This document shows, in pieces, positions 1 to 11,585 of a stretch of DNA of 64,000 nt (position 1 is the first letter of the stretch; every line of letters begins with the position of its first letter). The notes beneath the pieces are model-generated. The model was not told the DNA's origin. It made no database searches and was given only the letters and a program-made list of their open reading frames with translations. Source of the stretch: JANXQG01 sp963780045 (GTDB lineage: Bacteria; Planctomycetota; Planctomycetia; Pirellulales; Thermoguttaceae). The position numbers were made by a program, and so were the translations under genes. The stretch spans positions 3,596,001 through 3,660,000 of the forward strand of contig CAVZZZ010000001.1 in NCBI GenBank assembly GCA_963780045.1, read 5' to 3'.

Positions 1-1911
1 CGCGCTCCGAAATCTCTTGCGGGCGAAGGTAGGTCCGATAGACGGCGAAGCAGGCTATGATCTCCCGCAGCGCGTGGCGGAGCATGTTCAGCGTGTAATC
101 GCGGAAGCGGCGGTGCCGCTCGGACAGGCGATTCAGCCGCCGGGCCAAAAGCTGCAGTTCGCTGGACATCGCGCCGCGAAGGATCGTAAGCTTCGAGTCG
201 TGGACGACCTCGCGGAAATCGGCCGGCCGACCGACGAAACGGTCGAATACTCGCTTCAAATCGTGCAGCCCCTTCCAATCGACGAACAGGCCGTTGACCG
301 TGCGCAGAAAGTCGTAGCCGGTCGAGCCGGCCGCCGGCCACTGCGCGGGAAGCGGCTCCTCCGGCCCAAGGATTTTTTCGACCACGACGTACAACGGCAA
401 GTCCTTGTTTTCTTTGCCGCTGAAGATCGCTTGGAAGACGGCCGGCTCGAGGTCCGACCAGGCGGGGATGCCACCGTTGGGAGGCACCGGCGGGCCGGCA
501 TGCGCAGGCCCGCCGTTGGAGCCAACCGGAGCGATGGCGCTAATTGCCGAGGCGCCTGAGCTGGCAAACGGTGGGCCTGCGCTCGCGGGGCTCGCTTGTG
601 CCACCCTACTTTGTTGTTCGACTGTACTTGCCGCGATTGCAAGTGACGGCCGTGCGCTCGCCACCCGGTCTTGTCCCACCCTGCTTGCCTCCGCCAAGTC
701 GGCCAACACCTTTTGTCCCAACGTTCGCACCCAACCATGCTGTAGCCGCCAAAGGTAATCGGTCGGATCGAACAGGCCGTCGATGTGGTCGATCCGCAGC
801 CCCGAAACCTCTCGCCGCAGCAGCATCTCAAAGACCAGATGATGACTCTTCTCGAAGACGCCGGGGTCTTCCATGCAGACCGCCGCCAGGTCGTTGATGT
901 CGAAGAAGCGGCGATAGTTGATTCTCATCGCCGGCGACCTTCCAATAGGCCAGGCGGTAAACCTGGGCGTCCAAGAGGCGATCGAGTTCGTCAAAGCTCT
1001 GCGGATTACCGGCGGCGCCGTTGAGCTCGGCGAGGTTCGCGGCGACAAACTCGGCTACGGCCGGACATTGCGCCGTAAGCTGGCCCAGCCGCTTCTTGAT
1101 TACTTCTTTTTCCCTCTGCCGCTCCCGCACGGCTTCGGCGGCTTGCTCGTTTCGATCGGGCAGGTGCTCCAGGGCTGTGAGGATGCTTTCCAGTTCCGAC
1201 AGGTCGGGCGAATCCGCCAAAGTAGCAGGCCCCGGGTACCCGCTTGCGGGTGACGTGCCGTCCACCAGCGCCAGTTTGAGCCGATCGATGTTCCGGCCGA
1301 GGACTTGCGGGTAGGTCTTGGGGTCCAACGGCAGCAGGCTTTTGTAAACGCGCAGCGCCGAACGCCCCATCGCGGTATTCCACGCGCAGTTGCCCGGACT
1401 CGAGGGCTTCACCGTATTGCTGGCCCAGTATCGGCAGCAGCAGGCGGTTGTGCAGCTCTTCCTTTACCGGGTCCCAGTCGATGTCGAAATAGCAGGCGTA
1501 AGGCGAGCCCGGCCCGTTCTCCAGGACATCGGTCCACCAGGCGTTTTCACCGGGGCTCGCGCTCATGTGATTGGGCACGATGTCCGGGATACGGCCCATG
1601 CCGCAGGTCCGCAGGGCCTCCATCAGGGCCTGGTGGTCGTCGGCGCTACCCAGCTCCGGGTTCAGCGAGTCATAATCGACGATCGCGTACCCGTGCGGGC
1701 TGCCGGTGCGGGCCTTGCGGTCCGGCGAAGTGTAGAGGTGGCCGACGCCAAGCGCATGAAGGTAGGGGACGATTTCCGCGGCGCGGGCGTAGTTCATCGC
1801 CTCGCGATCCAGTTGCAGGCGATAGGTAGAGACTGGTCGTGCGACTCGCTCGGCGAGTTCGCGCCGCAAGACATCCACGACTTGTCGCACCCAAGCGGAC
1901 AGCTCGATCAT
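1..1911 (-). CDS. treY: Malto-oligosyltrehalose synthase (GH13), 3' end outside window, two frameshifts
   Basis: TreY converts the reducing-end alpha-1,4 bond of maltodextrins into alpha,alpha-1,1 (maltooligosyl trehalose) in the cytoplasm. The N-terminus (STYRLQL, then GVGHLYTSPDRKARTGSPHGY and IVPNHMS) is typical. The catalytic region GLRIDHIDGLFDP lies near 790 and the acid/base region YVVVEKIL near 385. The reading frame changes near 1355 and near 925. The first is repaired by restoring a GC dinucleotide; the second looks like one extra A (VAGDE then INYRRFFDIND). Between the two catalytic blocks, about 470-690, is an Ala/Pro/Gly-rich insert absent from ordinary TreY. It is encoded by a planctomycete-type interspersed repeat. 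The ATG at 1911 fits the family N-terminus. The family call is strong; whether the shifts are real is uncertain. Confidence 0.9.
470..690. repeat. Interspersed GC-rich repeat read in frame inside treY
   Basis: This stretch contains inverted segments of the type 'gtgccaccctactttg' and 'gggccggcatgcgcaggccc', which resemble dispersed intergenic repeats of planctomycetes. On the minus strand it stays open and encodes about 75 low-complexity residues (Ala, Ser, Pro, Gly) between two conserved GH13 blocks. It is probably an in-frame insertion. Confidence 0.5.
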
Positions 1912-2492
1912 AATGGAATTGTAACGGGAAACCTTCAGTGCGACTCACTTTTAGGGCAAGCCGAGTGCCAATACTGACCCTCTTGGCGGCGATTTGTCGC
2001 AGCTTTATGCAGGTTTGGCCTTTTTGGCACTGCATTGCTCGTGCCGAAGCGCCTGATTCCGTCTCGCAAGCACTCGACCGGGATGCAATTTGGGCTAGGT
2101 GGTCGTCGTCGTTCTCGATCGCGGCCCGCTGCATAGCGCGATACCGGTCCAAGGTGAAGTCCAACTTCCCGGTCTGCCCTTGCTTGTACTGCCCGACGCG
2201 CTGGCCGTGTTCACGCTGTACGGACACGTTGGTTCCCGCCGGCACCGCCAGGGAAGTGAACAAGAAGAAGTAAATCGGTTTGGCCTCACCACGCTCGGTC
2301 AGCGTACATTCACCCGTTAACTAGCTAGTCTCGAAAAGGCCCCCTAGATAGAGTAGGGCTTTTGCGGGCTTTTTTTCGCTTTGGCGAAATTCTTCTGCCC
2401 TGCGCCCATTTCTGCGCAAATCTCAACTACTTATACGGGGCGTGATTCGTCCCGCCGGTTTTTGCTGCCCGCCAATTAGAGTGGATTGTATC
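1912..2492. other. Intergenic region between divergent treY and the giant surface-protein gene
   Basis: About 580 bases with no gene I can support. A minus-strand frame starting at 2263 (MFTSLAVPAGTNVSVQ...) is open into treY but matches no family I know. The region should hold divergent promoters for treY and the downstream gene. A hairpin followed by a T run lies at 2333-2376. Confidence 0.4.
2333..2376 (+). terminator. Possible intrinsic terminator
   Basis: AAAAG/CCC pairs with GGGCTTTT with one bulge and an 11-base loop, and a seven-T run follows at 2370-2376. No recognised plus-strand gene ends just upstream, so it may terminate a small RNA or simply be a hairpin. Confidence 0.3.
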
Positions 2493-5400
2493 ATGCTGCG
2501 CGCCAAACGAGCCTCCCGCCAACGATTTCAGCGTTACCGCGCGCTGCGCATCGAGCCGTTGGAGCGGCGCGCCCTGCTCAGCGCCGTTACCGGCGGCGGG
2601 GACCCGCTCCACATCACCCTCTCCGCAGCCAATACCATTTCCAATGTTTGGGACCTCGAGGGGATGGTCACGGACGGCGCCCTGCCCGTGGCCGGCCTGA
2701 CGGTTCAATTCGGCGGCGTGCTGGCAAAGTACGGTTTTACGGCAATCGTGGAGGCGGATGGAAGCTATTCCGTCACGGAGCAGCTTGCCAACGTGCAATC
2801 GGGCACGGCAACCGCGCAGACGCAAGACTCCGCGGGCCACAAGTCGAACGTCGCGATGGACTTGATCGACGTCCAAAACGTCGCGGTTCAAGGCGGCGAG
2901 ACCGCCGCCAAGCTCACTAAAGCCTCAGGCATCGGCGCGAATTCGAACCCGACCGCGGCCGCTATTGCCACAATCGCCGGAACGTCCAGATACCTGGGCG
3001 ACGGCAACGATGCAGTCGATGCCGCTTTGAATTCCCCGACAGGCGTCGCGGTCGACGGCTCGGGAAACCTCTATATCGCGGACACCAACAACAACGTCGT
3101 CCGCGAGGTCAATTCGTTTACCGGCAACATCACGACGATTGCGGGCAACGGAGTATCCGGCTACGCGGGCAATGGCGGGCCGGCCACATCCGCCGAGCTG
3201 AACGCACCCACGGGCATCGCGGTGGACGCCGCAGGAGACGTCTTCATCGCGGAGAGCGGCAACAACGTCGTCCGCGAGGTGGTCCAATCGACCGGCGCCA
3301 TCATTACGGTGGCGGGTGACGGCACCCGCGGTTACAGCGGCGACGGTGCGGCCGCCACAGCCGCCGAGCTGAACTGTCCCACCTCCGTCGCGGTGAACAG
3401 CACGGGCACCGAGCTTTTCGTCGCCGACAGCGGCAACAACATCGTTCGCGAGGTGCTGCTGAACCTTTCCACGCCCGTAATCTCCACGGTCGCGGGCAAC
3501 TACGCCCTGGGCGACGGCTACAGTGGCGACGGGCAGGCCGCCGTAAACGCACAGCTTAGCTACCCGATGGGCGTTGCCCTGGCCGGCAACAACTTCCTTT
3601 ACATCGCCGACACCGGCAACAATGTTGTCCGCGCCGTGAATCTGAACCTTTCTACGCCAATCATTTCCTCGGCAGCAGGGAACTACGCGCTTGGCGGCGG
3701 ATACAGCGGCGACGGCCAGGCGGCAACCAGCGCCCAACTCGATGCTCCGATGGGCGTCGCCGTTGACGGCAACGGCGACCTGTTCATCGCCGACAGCGGC
3801 AACAACCTGATCCGCGAGGTCGACGCTTCGTCGCAGGACATCTCCACGGTCGCGGGGAGTGGAATCAGCGGCTACAGCGGCAATGGCGGTCCGCCTGCCA
3901 GTGCGGAGCTGTGCTATCCCACGTCGGTCGCCGTGGCGGGGAACTCGGAAACCGGGTCGGCGGGCAGCATTTTCATCGCCGACGGCATCGACAACGCCAT
4001 CCGCGAGGTCAACGTTGCCGCTAATCAGATTACGACAGTTGCGGGCATCGGCCTTGGCAACTATAGCGGCGACGGCGGAGCGGCTACCGCGGCCGATCTC
4101 TATGATCCGACCGCCGTTGCCGTGGCGGAGCAGCAAGGAACGGGCTCGGCGGGCGATATCTACGTCGCCGACAGCGCCAACAACGTCGTCCGCCAGGTAA
4201 ATCTCTCCACGGGCCTGATCACTACCGTGGCCGGGAACGGGACTTGGGGCTACAGCGGCGACGGCTACGCGGCGACGACCGCGGAGTTGGACGATCCGAT
4301 GGGCATTGCCGTGGACGCCGCAGGAGATATCTTCATCGCCGACAGCGGCAACAACGTCGTCCGGGAAGTAAATCCATCGGGCACGATCACGACCATCGCG
4401 GGAAATTTCAACCTGGGTCCCGGCTACAGCGGCGACGGCCTCACTGCCACCAGCGCCCAACTCGACGACCCTACAGGGCTGGCAATCGAGGGACACTATC
4501 TTTTCATTGCCGACACCGGTAACAACGTCATCCGCAGGGTCGATCTTTCGACGGGAGTAATCACGACCGTCGCGGGGAACTATTTGCTGGGCTCGGGCTA
4601 TAGTGGCGATGGGCACGCGGCGACCGCCGCCCAACTGAATAGTCCCAATGGCGTCGCGGTGGATGCCGAAGGAGACCTCTTCATTGCCGACACCGGCAAC
4701 AACATCGTCCGCGAGGTCGATCCGTCGGGCACGATCACCACGATTGCAGGAAACTTTACTCTGGGCTCCGGCGATAGTGGCGACGGCCGCAACGCCACGG
4801 CGGCCCAGTTGTACGCCCCCGCCTCAGTCGCGGTAGACGCCGCGGGCAATATCTTCATTTCCGATGCGGGCAACAACGTCATCCGCATGGTCAATCCCTT
4901 GGGGACGATTTCCACTTTCGTCGGGAGCCACAGTCTCGGTCCCGGGTATAGCGGGGACAGCGGGCCAGCAACGGCCGCACAACTCTACGACCCGACGGGC
5001 ATCGCCGTAGATAACGCGGGCAATCTTTTCATCGCCGACAGTGCAAACGACGTCATTCGCCGGGTCACTCCGCCCTTGTACTGGGACCCTTACCAAACCG
5101 AGACCGAGAACGCCGGCGGGTCCGGCGCATGGACAGCCGGCGCCAGGTCCTGGTTTGATCCGTACCTCGGCATGGACGTGGCATCAAGCGACGTTTACAC
5201 GGCAATCTTCGCCGGCACTGGGGGCACCGTCACTTTATACGGCGCAGTCAGCCCTAGCATGGTAGTCGTTTCCAGCGACAACTATGTCATCGTCGCCGCC
5301 GCGCCGGGCGACGGCTTGGCCCTGCCTGCAGGAGGCACTTGTGTAAACGTGACGGCCGACCAAGCAGCAATCGACGCACCGATCACTGGCGCGAGCACGC

Positions 5401-8400
5401 TGCTGGTCAACGGCGCCGGCGTGCTGCTGCTGGGCGGAGCCAACTCCGGCAGTTGGGGCACGGATTTGGAAAGCGGCACAGTGCAACTGGCCCTAGGAAC
5501 AACATTGGGCGCCGGCAGCCTGATCGTCAACGGCGGCGAATTGGACGCCGGCGGCAACAACATCACCGTCGCCGCGCTCGCCGGGGCACCCTCTGGGTCC
5601 GGCGGCGTGATTACCAACAACGATTCTGGCACGACGAGCACTCTGACCGTCACGCAAAACATCAACTCGGCGTTTTCCGGCGAAATAGAGGACGGCAACG
5701 GAATCGTCTGCGTCGTCATGGCAGGGCCCGGCGCGCTGGTGCTTCCCGGCAGCAACGCGTTTTCGGGCGGCGTCGCCGTCACGGCCGGCGTGCTCATGCT
5801 TCCCGATGCCGCCGCCGTGCCCGACGGCACGTCGCTGACGGTGGGCGCCGACGCCCTGGCGGTTTTCGGTCCCCCCGCCGTGGCCTCGCCGGATTATGGC
5901 GGCCAATCGCCTTCGGTAAGCGGCTCGGTCGACCTATCGACTTCGTTAGGCGCTACTTCCGCGTCACAGGGCGCGACTTCTCCGCCCGCGGCCGATTCGC
6001 CCCCGGAGGTAACAGCGATCCAGTGCGCAGGGCAAACGCTCGTGGACGCCAATTCTGTCGCGTTCAAGGTCACGTTCAGCGAGCCGGTCACCGGCGTCTC
6101 CGCAAGCAACTTCGCCGCCAGCGGTCTCGCTGGGTCCGTTTCCTCGGTCAGCGGCTCCGGCACCAGTATACGGTCGTCGTCAGTGGAATATCGCCCGCTA
6201 ACAGCGGCCAGGAAGGATTGAACCTGATTAACGCCGACACGATCACGGATTGGTACGGCAATTCCCTCGCAGAAGCGGCGATAGGACTCGACCAGCAGTA
6301 CACGATCTGCCGGCAGCTCTACTTGGACACCGCGGGCGGCGCCGGCACGGGCACATGGGGTCCCGGCATTGCGAATTGGCACGTCGGCAGCCCTAGTGGC
6401 CCGCTGCAAACCTGGGTCAACGGCAGCGACGCGTTCTTCGCGGCGCAGCGGAGACCGTCAGTATTACGAGTCCCGTATTCGTGGCTGCCATGACTTTCAT
6501 GACGGGCGGTTATGTGCTTCAAGGCAACACGATTACCCTCGTGCATTCCCCATCACAGACGGGGGCAGGCTCGGTTATTGCCGTCGCCAACGGCTCCGCC
6601 ACGATCGACAGCCAACTGTTCGGCGGCGTGATGACGAAGGCGGGCGGCGGGACGCTCGCGCTAGATGCCGCGAATGCGTTTTCCTCCACAATTGTCGCCG
6701 CCGGGCTGCTGCAAATCCAATGCGGAACGGGATTGCCTACCGGAAGCTCGCTCCTGGTGACCGGAGGTCTCGTCGACCTCGGCGGCGACACGGCGGCATT
6801 GAAAACGGTGATACTCGGAACGCCCGGTGGCGGGTCCGGGAGCATTGTCGACGGCACCCTGCAATGCGCAAACTTGTTCCAACTATACAGCGGCACGATA
6901 CTCGCCAATTTGAGCGGGACCGCCGCATTGGTGAAGCTTGGGACGGCCACGGTGGTGCTTGCCGGACAAGACAACTACCAAGGCGGCACTAATGCTGCTT
7001 CAGGTGTTCTCGTGGCGACGAGCGCGAGCGCCTTGCCGGGCGGCACGGCATCCGGAGCGGGGACCGTATTCGTGCGGCCGACCCTCTATTGGTCCGGCAG
7101 CGGCAATTGGGCCAGCGGCATCTGGCATCTCGCCAACGGCGCGCCGACGCCTTGGATCAGCGGCAGCAACGTCGTTCTGGCCGCGGGCTCGAACCTCACG
7201 GTCTCCGGAACTGTCAGCGTCGGCGCGATCACGGCGTCCGGCGGCGTCACCGTCGCGGGCGGCACGCTCGCATTTCCTTCCTGGGGCAGCACGATCACCG
7301 TCCTCAGCGGCTCGGCGACAATTAACTCGGCCCTAGGGTGCCCTCTAGGCCCGGCGGGCTGGACAAGGCCGGTTCCGGCGAGCTCGTGCTCGGCGGCGCC
7401 TTGGGCTACACCGGGACTACCGTCGTGGTTGCGGGCGTTCTCGACCTCATGTCGCCGCTATCGGCGTCTCCGATGGTGGTTGAAGGCCAGGCCATCGGTC
7501 CCGGCGCGGTCTTCACCAACGGCGGCGAATCGCTTTACTCGCTCGATCCGGCGATGTTCAGTCTGGTTCAAGGCCTCTTCGCTGATGGCGCCATCAATCG
7601 CGACGACATGATTCAGATCCTGCAGAGCGCCGTCGTCAATGGCGCGGTCGCGCCGGCCGCGCTGCAGGTCCTTCAAACGCTGACGGAGCCGCAGAACGAG
7701 GCCAGCCTGAACGTGCCCAATTATGTGGCCGTGCTCGCAAGCGACGTGGTCGACGGCAATCCGGCCAACGCGTTCTACCAAGGCCAGCCGCTGGGCAACC
7801 TCGCCAATCAGCCTACGGTCCAGGCAACCGGCGCCGCGCTTGAGGACTTGATCGGCAAGTGGTTCTACGGGACGGACCTGCCCGCCGCCGCCAACGGCGC
7901 GACCTACATCGTGTCCGCCGGCTCGCTCTTCGGCAATAATTCCAACGCGGCGCTCGACGTGCCGAGTTCCGCCGACATGCGGCAGGGCGCGCTGGGCGAT
8001 TGCTACTTCATCGCGGCCTTGGGGACGCTGGCCGATAGCGACCCGAGCTCAATCGAAAACATGTTCATCAATAACGGCGTGCAAAACGGCGTTCAATCTT
8101 GGACGGTCCGCTTCTACTACGACACGCCGCAGGGCTATACGGCGGACTACGTGACCGTAAACGCCCTGCTGCCAGGCTATGCCGCGACGGCGCCGGAGTA
8201 CGCGCAGCCGGGCGCGGACGGCGGTTGGTGGATTCCGCTGCTGGAGAAGGCCTACGCCCAGTGGAACCAGACGGGAAACGAAGGGCGCAACGGGCAGAAC
8301 TCCTACGCGAGCCTGACGGGCGGCTGGATGGACGCGGTGGACGAGGCGGTCCTCGGCGCCGCCGCGGCCGACTATTCGCCCTCGGCCACGGGCGCCGCGC

Positions 8401-8921
8401 AAGCGGTCATCGCCGCGCTTGAGGGCGGCGCGGCGGTTACGGCGGGTATTTTCACCAACGGCAGCTCCCAGTTCACCAACCTGAATCTAGTCTCCGGCCA
8501 CGCCTATCAGGTCGCGAGCTACAACAACAATCCCCAAAGCGCGAACTACGGCACATTCCAACTCGCCAACCCGTGGGGCACTTACGAGCCGCAGCCATTG
8601 ACCTGGTCCGAGTTGGCGGAATTCTGTCCGGGCATCGTCGTTGCCGGCGCGGCGGCATCTGCCGCCCCGAGCTCCGGCACGGTCGGCTCCGCCGCCCCGC
8701 CGCCGCAGCAGGGCGTACCGTCGGGATCGATCGGCGGCGATTCGGCGGCGTCCCATGCGGCCCGCGCGGCAATCCAGCAAGCGGTCTCTCCGCGGCGGTA
8801 CGTGGCCGATGCGGCGATCCTCGCCAGTTTTGTCGGCAGTCAGAGTTTCTCCGCTGACGACGGCACGAAGAACGTTCGGACTCAAGCCCTGGACGCGCTT
8901 TTCGCGGAATACGGTTCGTAG
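2493..8921 (+). CDS. Giant secreted protein: NHL repeats, autotransporter-type beta repeats and calpain-like cysteine protease; three frameshifts
   Basis: A protein of about 2,140 residues. The N-terminus has the planctomycete surface-protein motif IEPLERRALLS. Twelve NHL-type repeats (I-A-D-S-G-N-N-V-V-R-E-V ... Y-S-G-D-G) follow at about 2980-5070, enough for two six-bladed propellers. Then come autotransporter-associated beta-strand repeats with an Ig-like SEPVTGV stretch (about 5170-7470). The C-terminal calpain (C2) domain has its Cys in QGALGDCYFIAAL (near 8000), His in SGHAYQV (near 8497) and Asn in NPWG (near 8572), so the triad is complete. The frame shifts near 6165, 6450 and 7345, each repairable by one base. 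The ATG at 2493 is preferred over the in-frame GTG at 2442 because LEPR-type proteins start close to the motif. It probably acts outside the cell; substrate unknown. Confidence 0.85.
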
Positions 8922-9873
8922 GTTTTTGTTTGAAATGTGAACTTCGAAACGGAAAGTAGGTTCTCAATGGCGAACAGAATTAGGCGACTCTCGCAACCCC
9001 TTTCGGCATGGATCGATCGGATAAGGTCCAAGTGTCCGATCGAGACCGGCGTCAAACCGCGGGAACAAGACTTGAGCTCAGAGTCCCGCGTCCTGAGTCC
9101 GCATCTCAAGCCGGCCACTCGTTCCGAGCGGTGCCCGGCCTCAAGCCTCAAGCCCGAGGACACCCGTCAAGCCGATCCGATAATCGCGTCAGCCCCTCGC
9201 GTCAGACCGCGCAAGCGTCGCTACCTTTTCCCCGGTGCGTTTCGCGAAAAGAGTGCTCGAAAGTGGAACCGCCTGTTTCCCTGGAACCACTTCCGCACGC
9301 ACCTTTGATCGACGGCAGATGAGCCCGGATCATCGGTGTTCCATGCGTGATTCATCCGTTGCGGCAGCGCGATATTTGCCGGGGCCCACGGCTCGTGCAT
9401 GGCGCTGCGGTTGCTGGTCCATTGAAGGCAGGCAAGGCGTACTTCCGCCTTTTTGCACCAACCACTCCACCAGGGGGATTGGAATGTGCTGTCAGCCGTC
9501 ATCGCTAAAGCGTTATACGTCAACGCACTAGATCAACTGTCAACCAACTGCACCACAATGAGAACGCGAAGGCGGTGCAATAAGGGCCCGGACGAATACG
9601 ACTTTCACCGCCGGCGACCCCAGCGGCGTTTGCGGCATTTGCAGTCAATTCCACTTCACCGAATCAAAACGACGGTGCGCTGAGGAAGGCTCTGCGCCGG
9701 CTGCTGCTGCCGGATGCCGCCGCTGCGGCGTCGTAACTCGTGAGACGGCAAAAGGTTACATCGTGCCGGCCGATGCCAGGCGATTCATCATTTGGCAATC
9801 CGGCATCCCGTTCGCATCCACTGCTGCCCAACCGCAGGAAGATAACAATCACAATTCAATAGGGAGCAGAACC
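8922..9873. other. Intergenic region without supported gene
   Basis: About 950 bases. Open frames here have no family resemblance, poor codon bias and no ribosome-binding site. It probably carries the promoter of the histidine-rich protein gene at 9874. No strong repeat was recognised. Confidence 0.5.
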
Positions 9874-10905
9874 ATGAACCGCCTAGCCAGCAACCTGATG
9901 AAGACCCTCGCCGCATCCGCCGTCGCCTTGGCGCTGGCCGGCGCAAATACCGTTTCGGCGATGGACCAGCCGCCGCAAGACCCCGGCCAAGAGCGCGCGT
10001 GGCTCGCCGGGCAGCTCACGGCCGACATGCAGGCGCTCGGCACGTTCGACGCAGCCGCGCTGGCCAAGCTGCCGGCCACGATCAACGCCTTGAGCGACGG
10101 TCAGGTCGCGCTGCTTTCCCAGTATTACTTTCTCACCCGCGGCAAGGCCGGGCAGGACGCCTATCTTTATGCTTTGCAGCAGCAAGGCGCCACGGCGGCG
10201 CAACTGGCCGCTGCAAATGCCGAGATCGCCGACCTGCTGGCAACGATGAACGCCGAGATCGCGGCCTGCTACGCGCAGCTTGCCGTCCTGCCGCAGCCGG
10301 TGGTTTACTGCGCCCAGGTCTGCTACGCCAGCGTGCCCGGCTGGTGCTGCCACGTCGGCTGCTTCGTGCCCCCGTGGTACTTCACGGGCGGCCGCTACGT
10401 CGGGCCCTGCCTCAAAGCAGCGTGGTCGGGCCCGTGGGCGGTGCCGGTCTGCAAGGTCTATTTCGACCACGGCAGCCATTTTTATGCCGCCTACCACAAG
10501 TTTGCCGCGGCCGCGCACATCAGCCACAGCACGAGCCTGGCCAAGCTCCACGTCGCCCTGTTGCGAAAAGGCGACTGGCACGGCGCGCTGGCCCACGATC
10601 GCCTGGTCCACCATGCGGAGAGCGTCGTACACACGCCGGTCCACACGGACATCCATACGCCGGCGGTCCACGGACAGGCTGTCAAACCGCGTGTGACGAC
10701 GCCGATCCACACGGACGTCCGCAAGCCGGTTGTCCATGAGGCGAAGCCCAAGTTTCAAGCGCGACACGTGGCCGCGCCGCATCCTCATTCGCCGAAGCCG
10801 GCCGTGCATAGCGCGAAGATCACAACTCGCTCGCACGGATCGTCGCACGCGAGCCGCGCCACACATGCGGGCCACGCGGGCCACTCCGGCGGGCACAAGC
10901 GTTGA
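9874..10905 (+). CDS. Secreted Cys-rich, His-rich protein of unknown function
   Basis: 343 residues, ATG at 9874 preceded by AGGGAG. A clear signal peptide (residues 1-29, Ala-rich core ending VSAMD) is followed by a helical Gln/Ala-rich region (about 30-135). A Cys/aromatic block follows (YCAQVCYASVPGWCCHVGCF). The C-terminal tail of about 120 residues is basic and rich in His, with HTPVHTDIHTP-like repeats and a final HAGHAGHSGGHKR. The paired Cys and many His suggest metal binding or a redox-sensitive envelope protein, but this is inference; I do not recognise a named family. It stands alone, followed at 11040 by a PilZ gene on the same strand. Confidence 0.75.
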   Translation: MNRLASNLMKTLAASAVALALAGANTVSAMDQPPQDPGQERAWLAGQLTADMQALGTFDAAALAKLPATINALSDGQVALLSQYYFLTRGKAGQDAYLYALQQQGATAAQLAAANAEIADLLATMNAEIAACYAQLAVLPQPVVYCAQVCYASVPGWCCHVGCFVPPWYFTGGRYVGPCLKAAWSGPWAVPVCKVYFDHGSHFYAAYHKFAAAAHISHSTSLAKLHVALLRKGDWHGALAHDRLVHHAESVVHTPVHTDIHTPAVHGQAVKPRVTTPIHTDVRKPVVHEAKPKFQARHVAAPHPHSPKPAVHSAKITTRSHGSSHASRATHAGHAGHSGGHKR

Positions 10906-11039
10906 GCAAGCGCCGGCGGCGAGAAAGCCTGGCGGGCACAAGATTATTGATATCTCCCCCAAGCATTTTCACGTTGTTTTCCGGGTCGATTGCGGGCTAT
11001 ACTTGCATAGGCCCATTCGGTCACTCGCAGGCCATCGCT

Positions 11040-11426
11040 ATGCGCAACAGCACCGAAATCTCATTGATCATCCGGCCCTACGAACAAGGACCGTTGCTGC
11101 CGCGGCAGAGCGAGCGGCGGCGCGAGCCGCGGTACCCGTATCGCGTGACGCAACTGGCGGCCTTTCACGAGGCATCGCAAAAGGCCACCAAAGAGATGTT
11201 CCAGCCGGTTCGCTGCCACGACATATCGCTAGGCGGAATCTCCTTTTTTCTCGCCGGCCCTCCCAAAACAGAACACTGCACTTTGGTGCTAGGGCGGCCC
11301 CCGGTGCTGATCTACGTAAGGGCCCAAATCCTGCATTCCGAACCGACGGAAGATTCCCCGGACACTTGGATCATCGGCTGCCAATTCGTGGAAAGGCTCA
11401 GTGCCTTTCCGCTGTCGCCAGTATAG
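11040..11426 (+). CDS. PilZ-domain protein (probable c-di-GMP receptor)
   Basis: 128 residues. The PilZ signature is present: an Arg-rich ERRREPRYPY segment (RxxxR) and CHDISLGGISFFL (D/N-x-S-x-x-G). PilZ domains bind cyclic di-GMP and transmit the signal to motility or surface functions. No second domain is visible, so it is likely a single-domain adaptor. ATG at 11040 is the first start that keeps the whole domain; the longer in-frame extension to 10902 overlaps the previous gene and looks non-coding. Confidence 0.75.
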   Translation: MRNSTEISLIIRPYEQGPLLPRQSERRREPRYPYRVTQLAAFHEASQKATKEMFQPVRCHDISLGGISFFLAGPPKTEHCTLVLGRPPVLIYVRAQILHSEPTEDSPDTWIIGCQFVERLSAFPLSPV

Positions 11427-11502
11427 TCCTTGGCCAGGCTGTGCTCGGAGGTGAATACCATTTTGCCGCCTGGCGTAACCACCAACCTTGCGCGCGGCGC
11501 AT

Positions 11503-11522
11503 CGGAAATCTCGGATTTGAGA
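11503..11522. repeat. Short dispersed repeat (ggaaatctcggatttgaga)
   Basis: The same 19-20 base word occurs at 37799-37817 in another intergenic region. It lies in the gap between the convergent PilZ and HEAT-repeat genes. Confidence 0.5.
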
Positions 11523-11585
11523 CCTCCAATCAAATCGTACGCCGACGATCATCAATTACGCGCACCGCTTTACCCGCCAGTCGGC

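Noticed and set aside
2925..4634. Long minus-strand open frame opposite the NHL repeats
   Set aside because: It mirrors the 60-residue periodicity of the plus-strand NHL repeats and has no domain of its own; high GC and repeats keep antisense frames open.
2493..7345. Pseudogene status for the calpain giant protein and the other shifted genes
   Set aside because: All catalytic motifs are intact and each shift needs only one or two bases; the common error pattern across 13 genes favours sequence error.
8937..9310. Plus-strand open frames in the 8.9-9.9 kb gap
   Set aside because: No ribosome-binding site, biased low-complexity translation and no domain.
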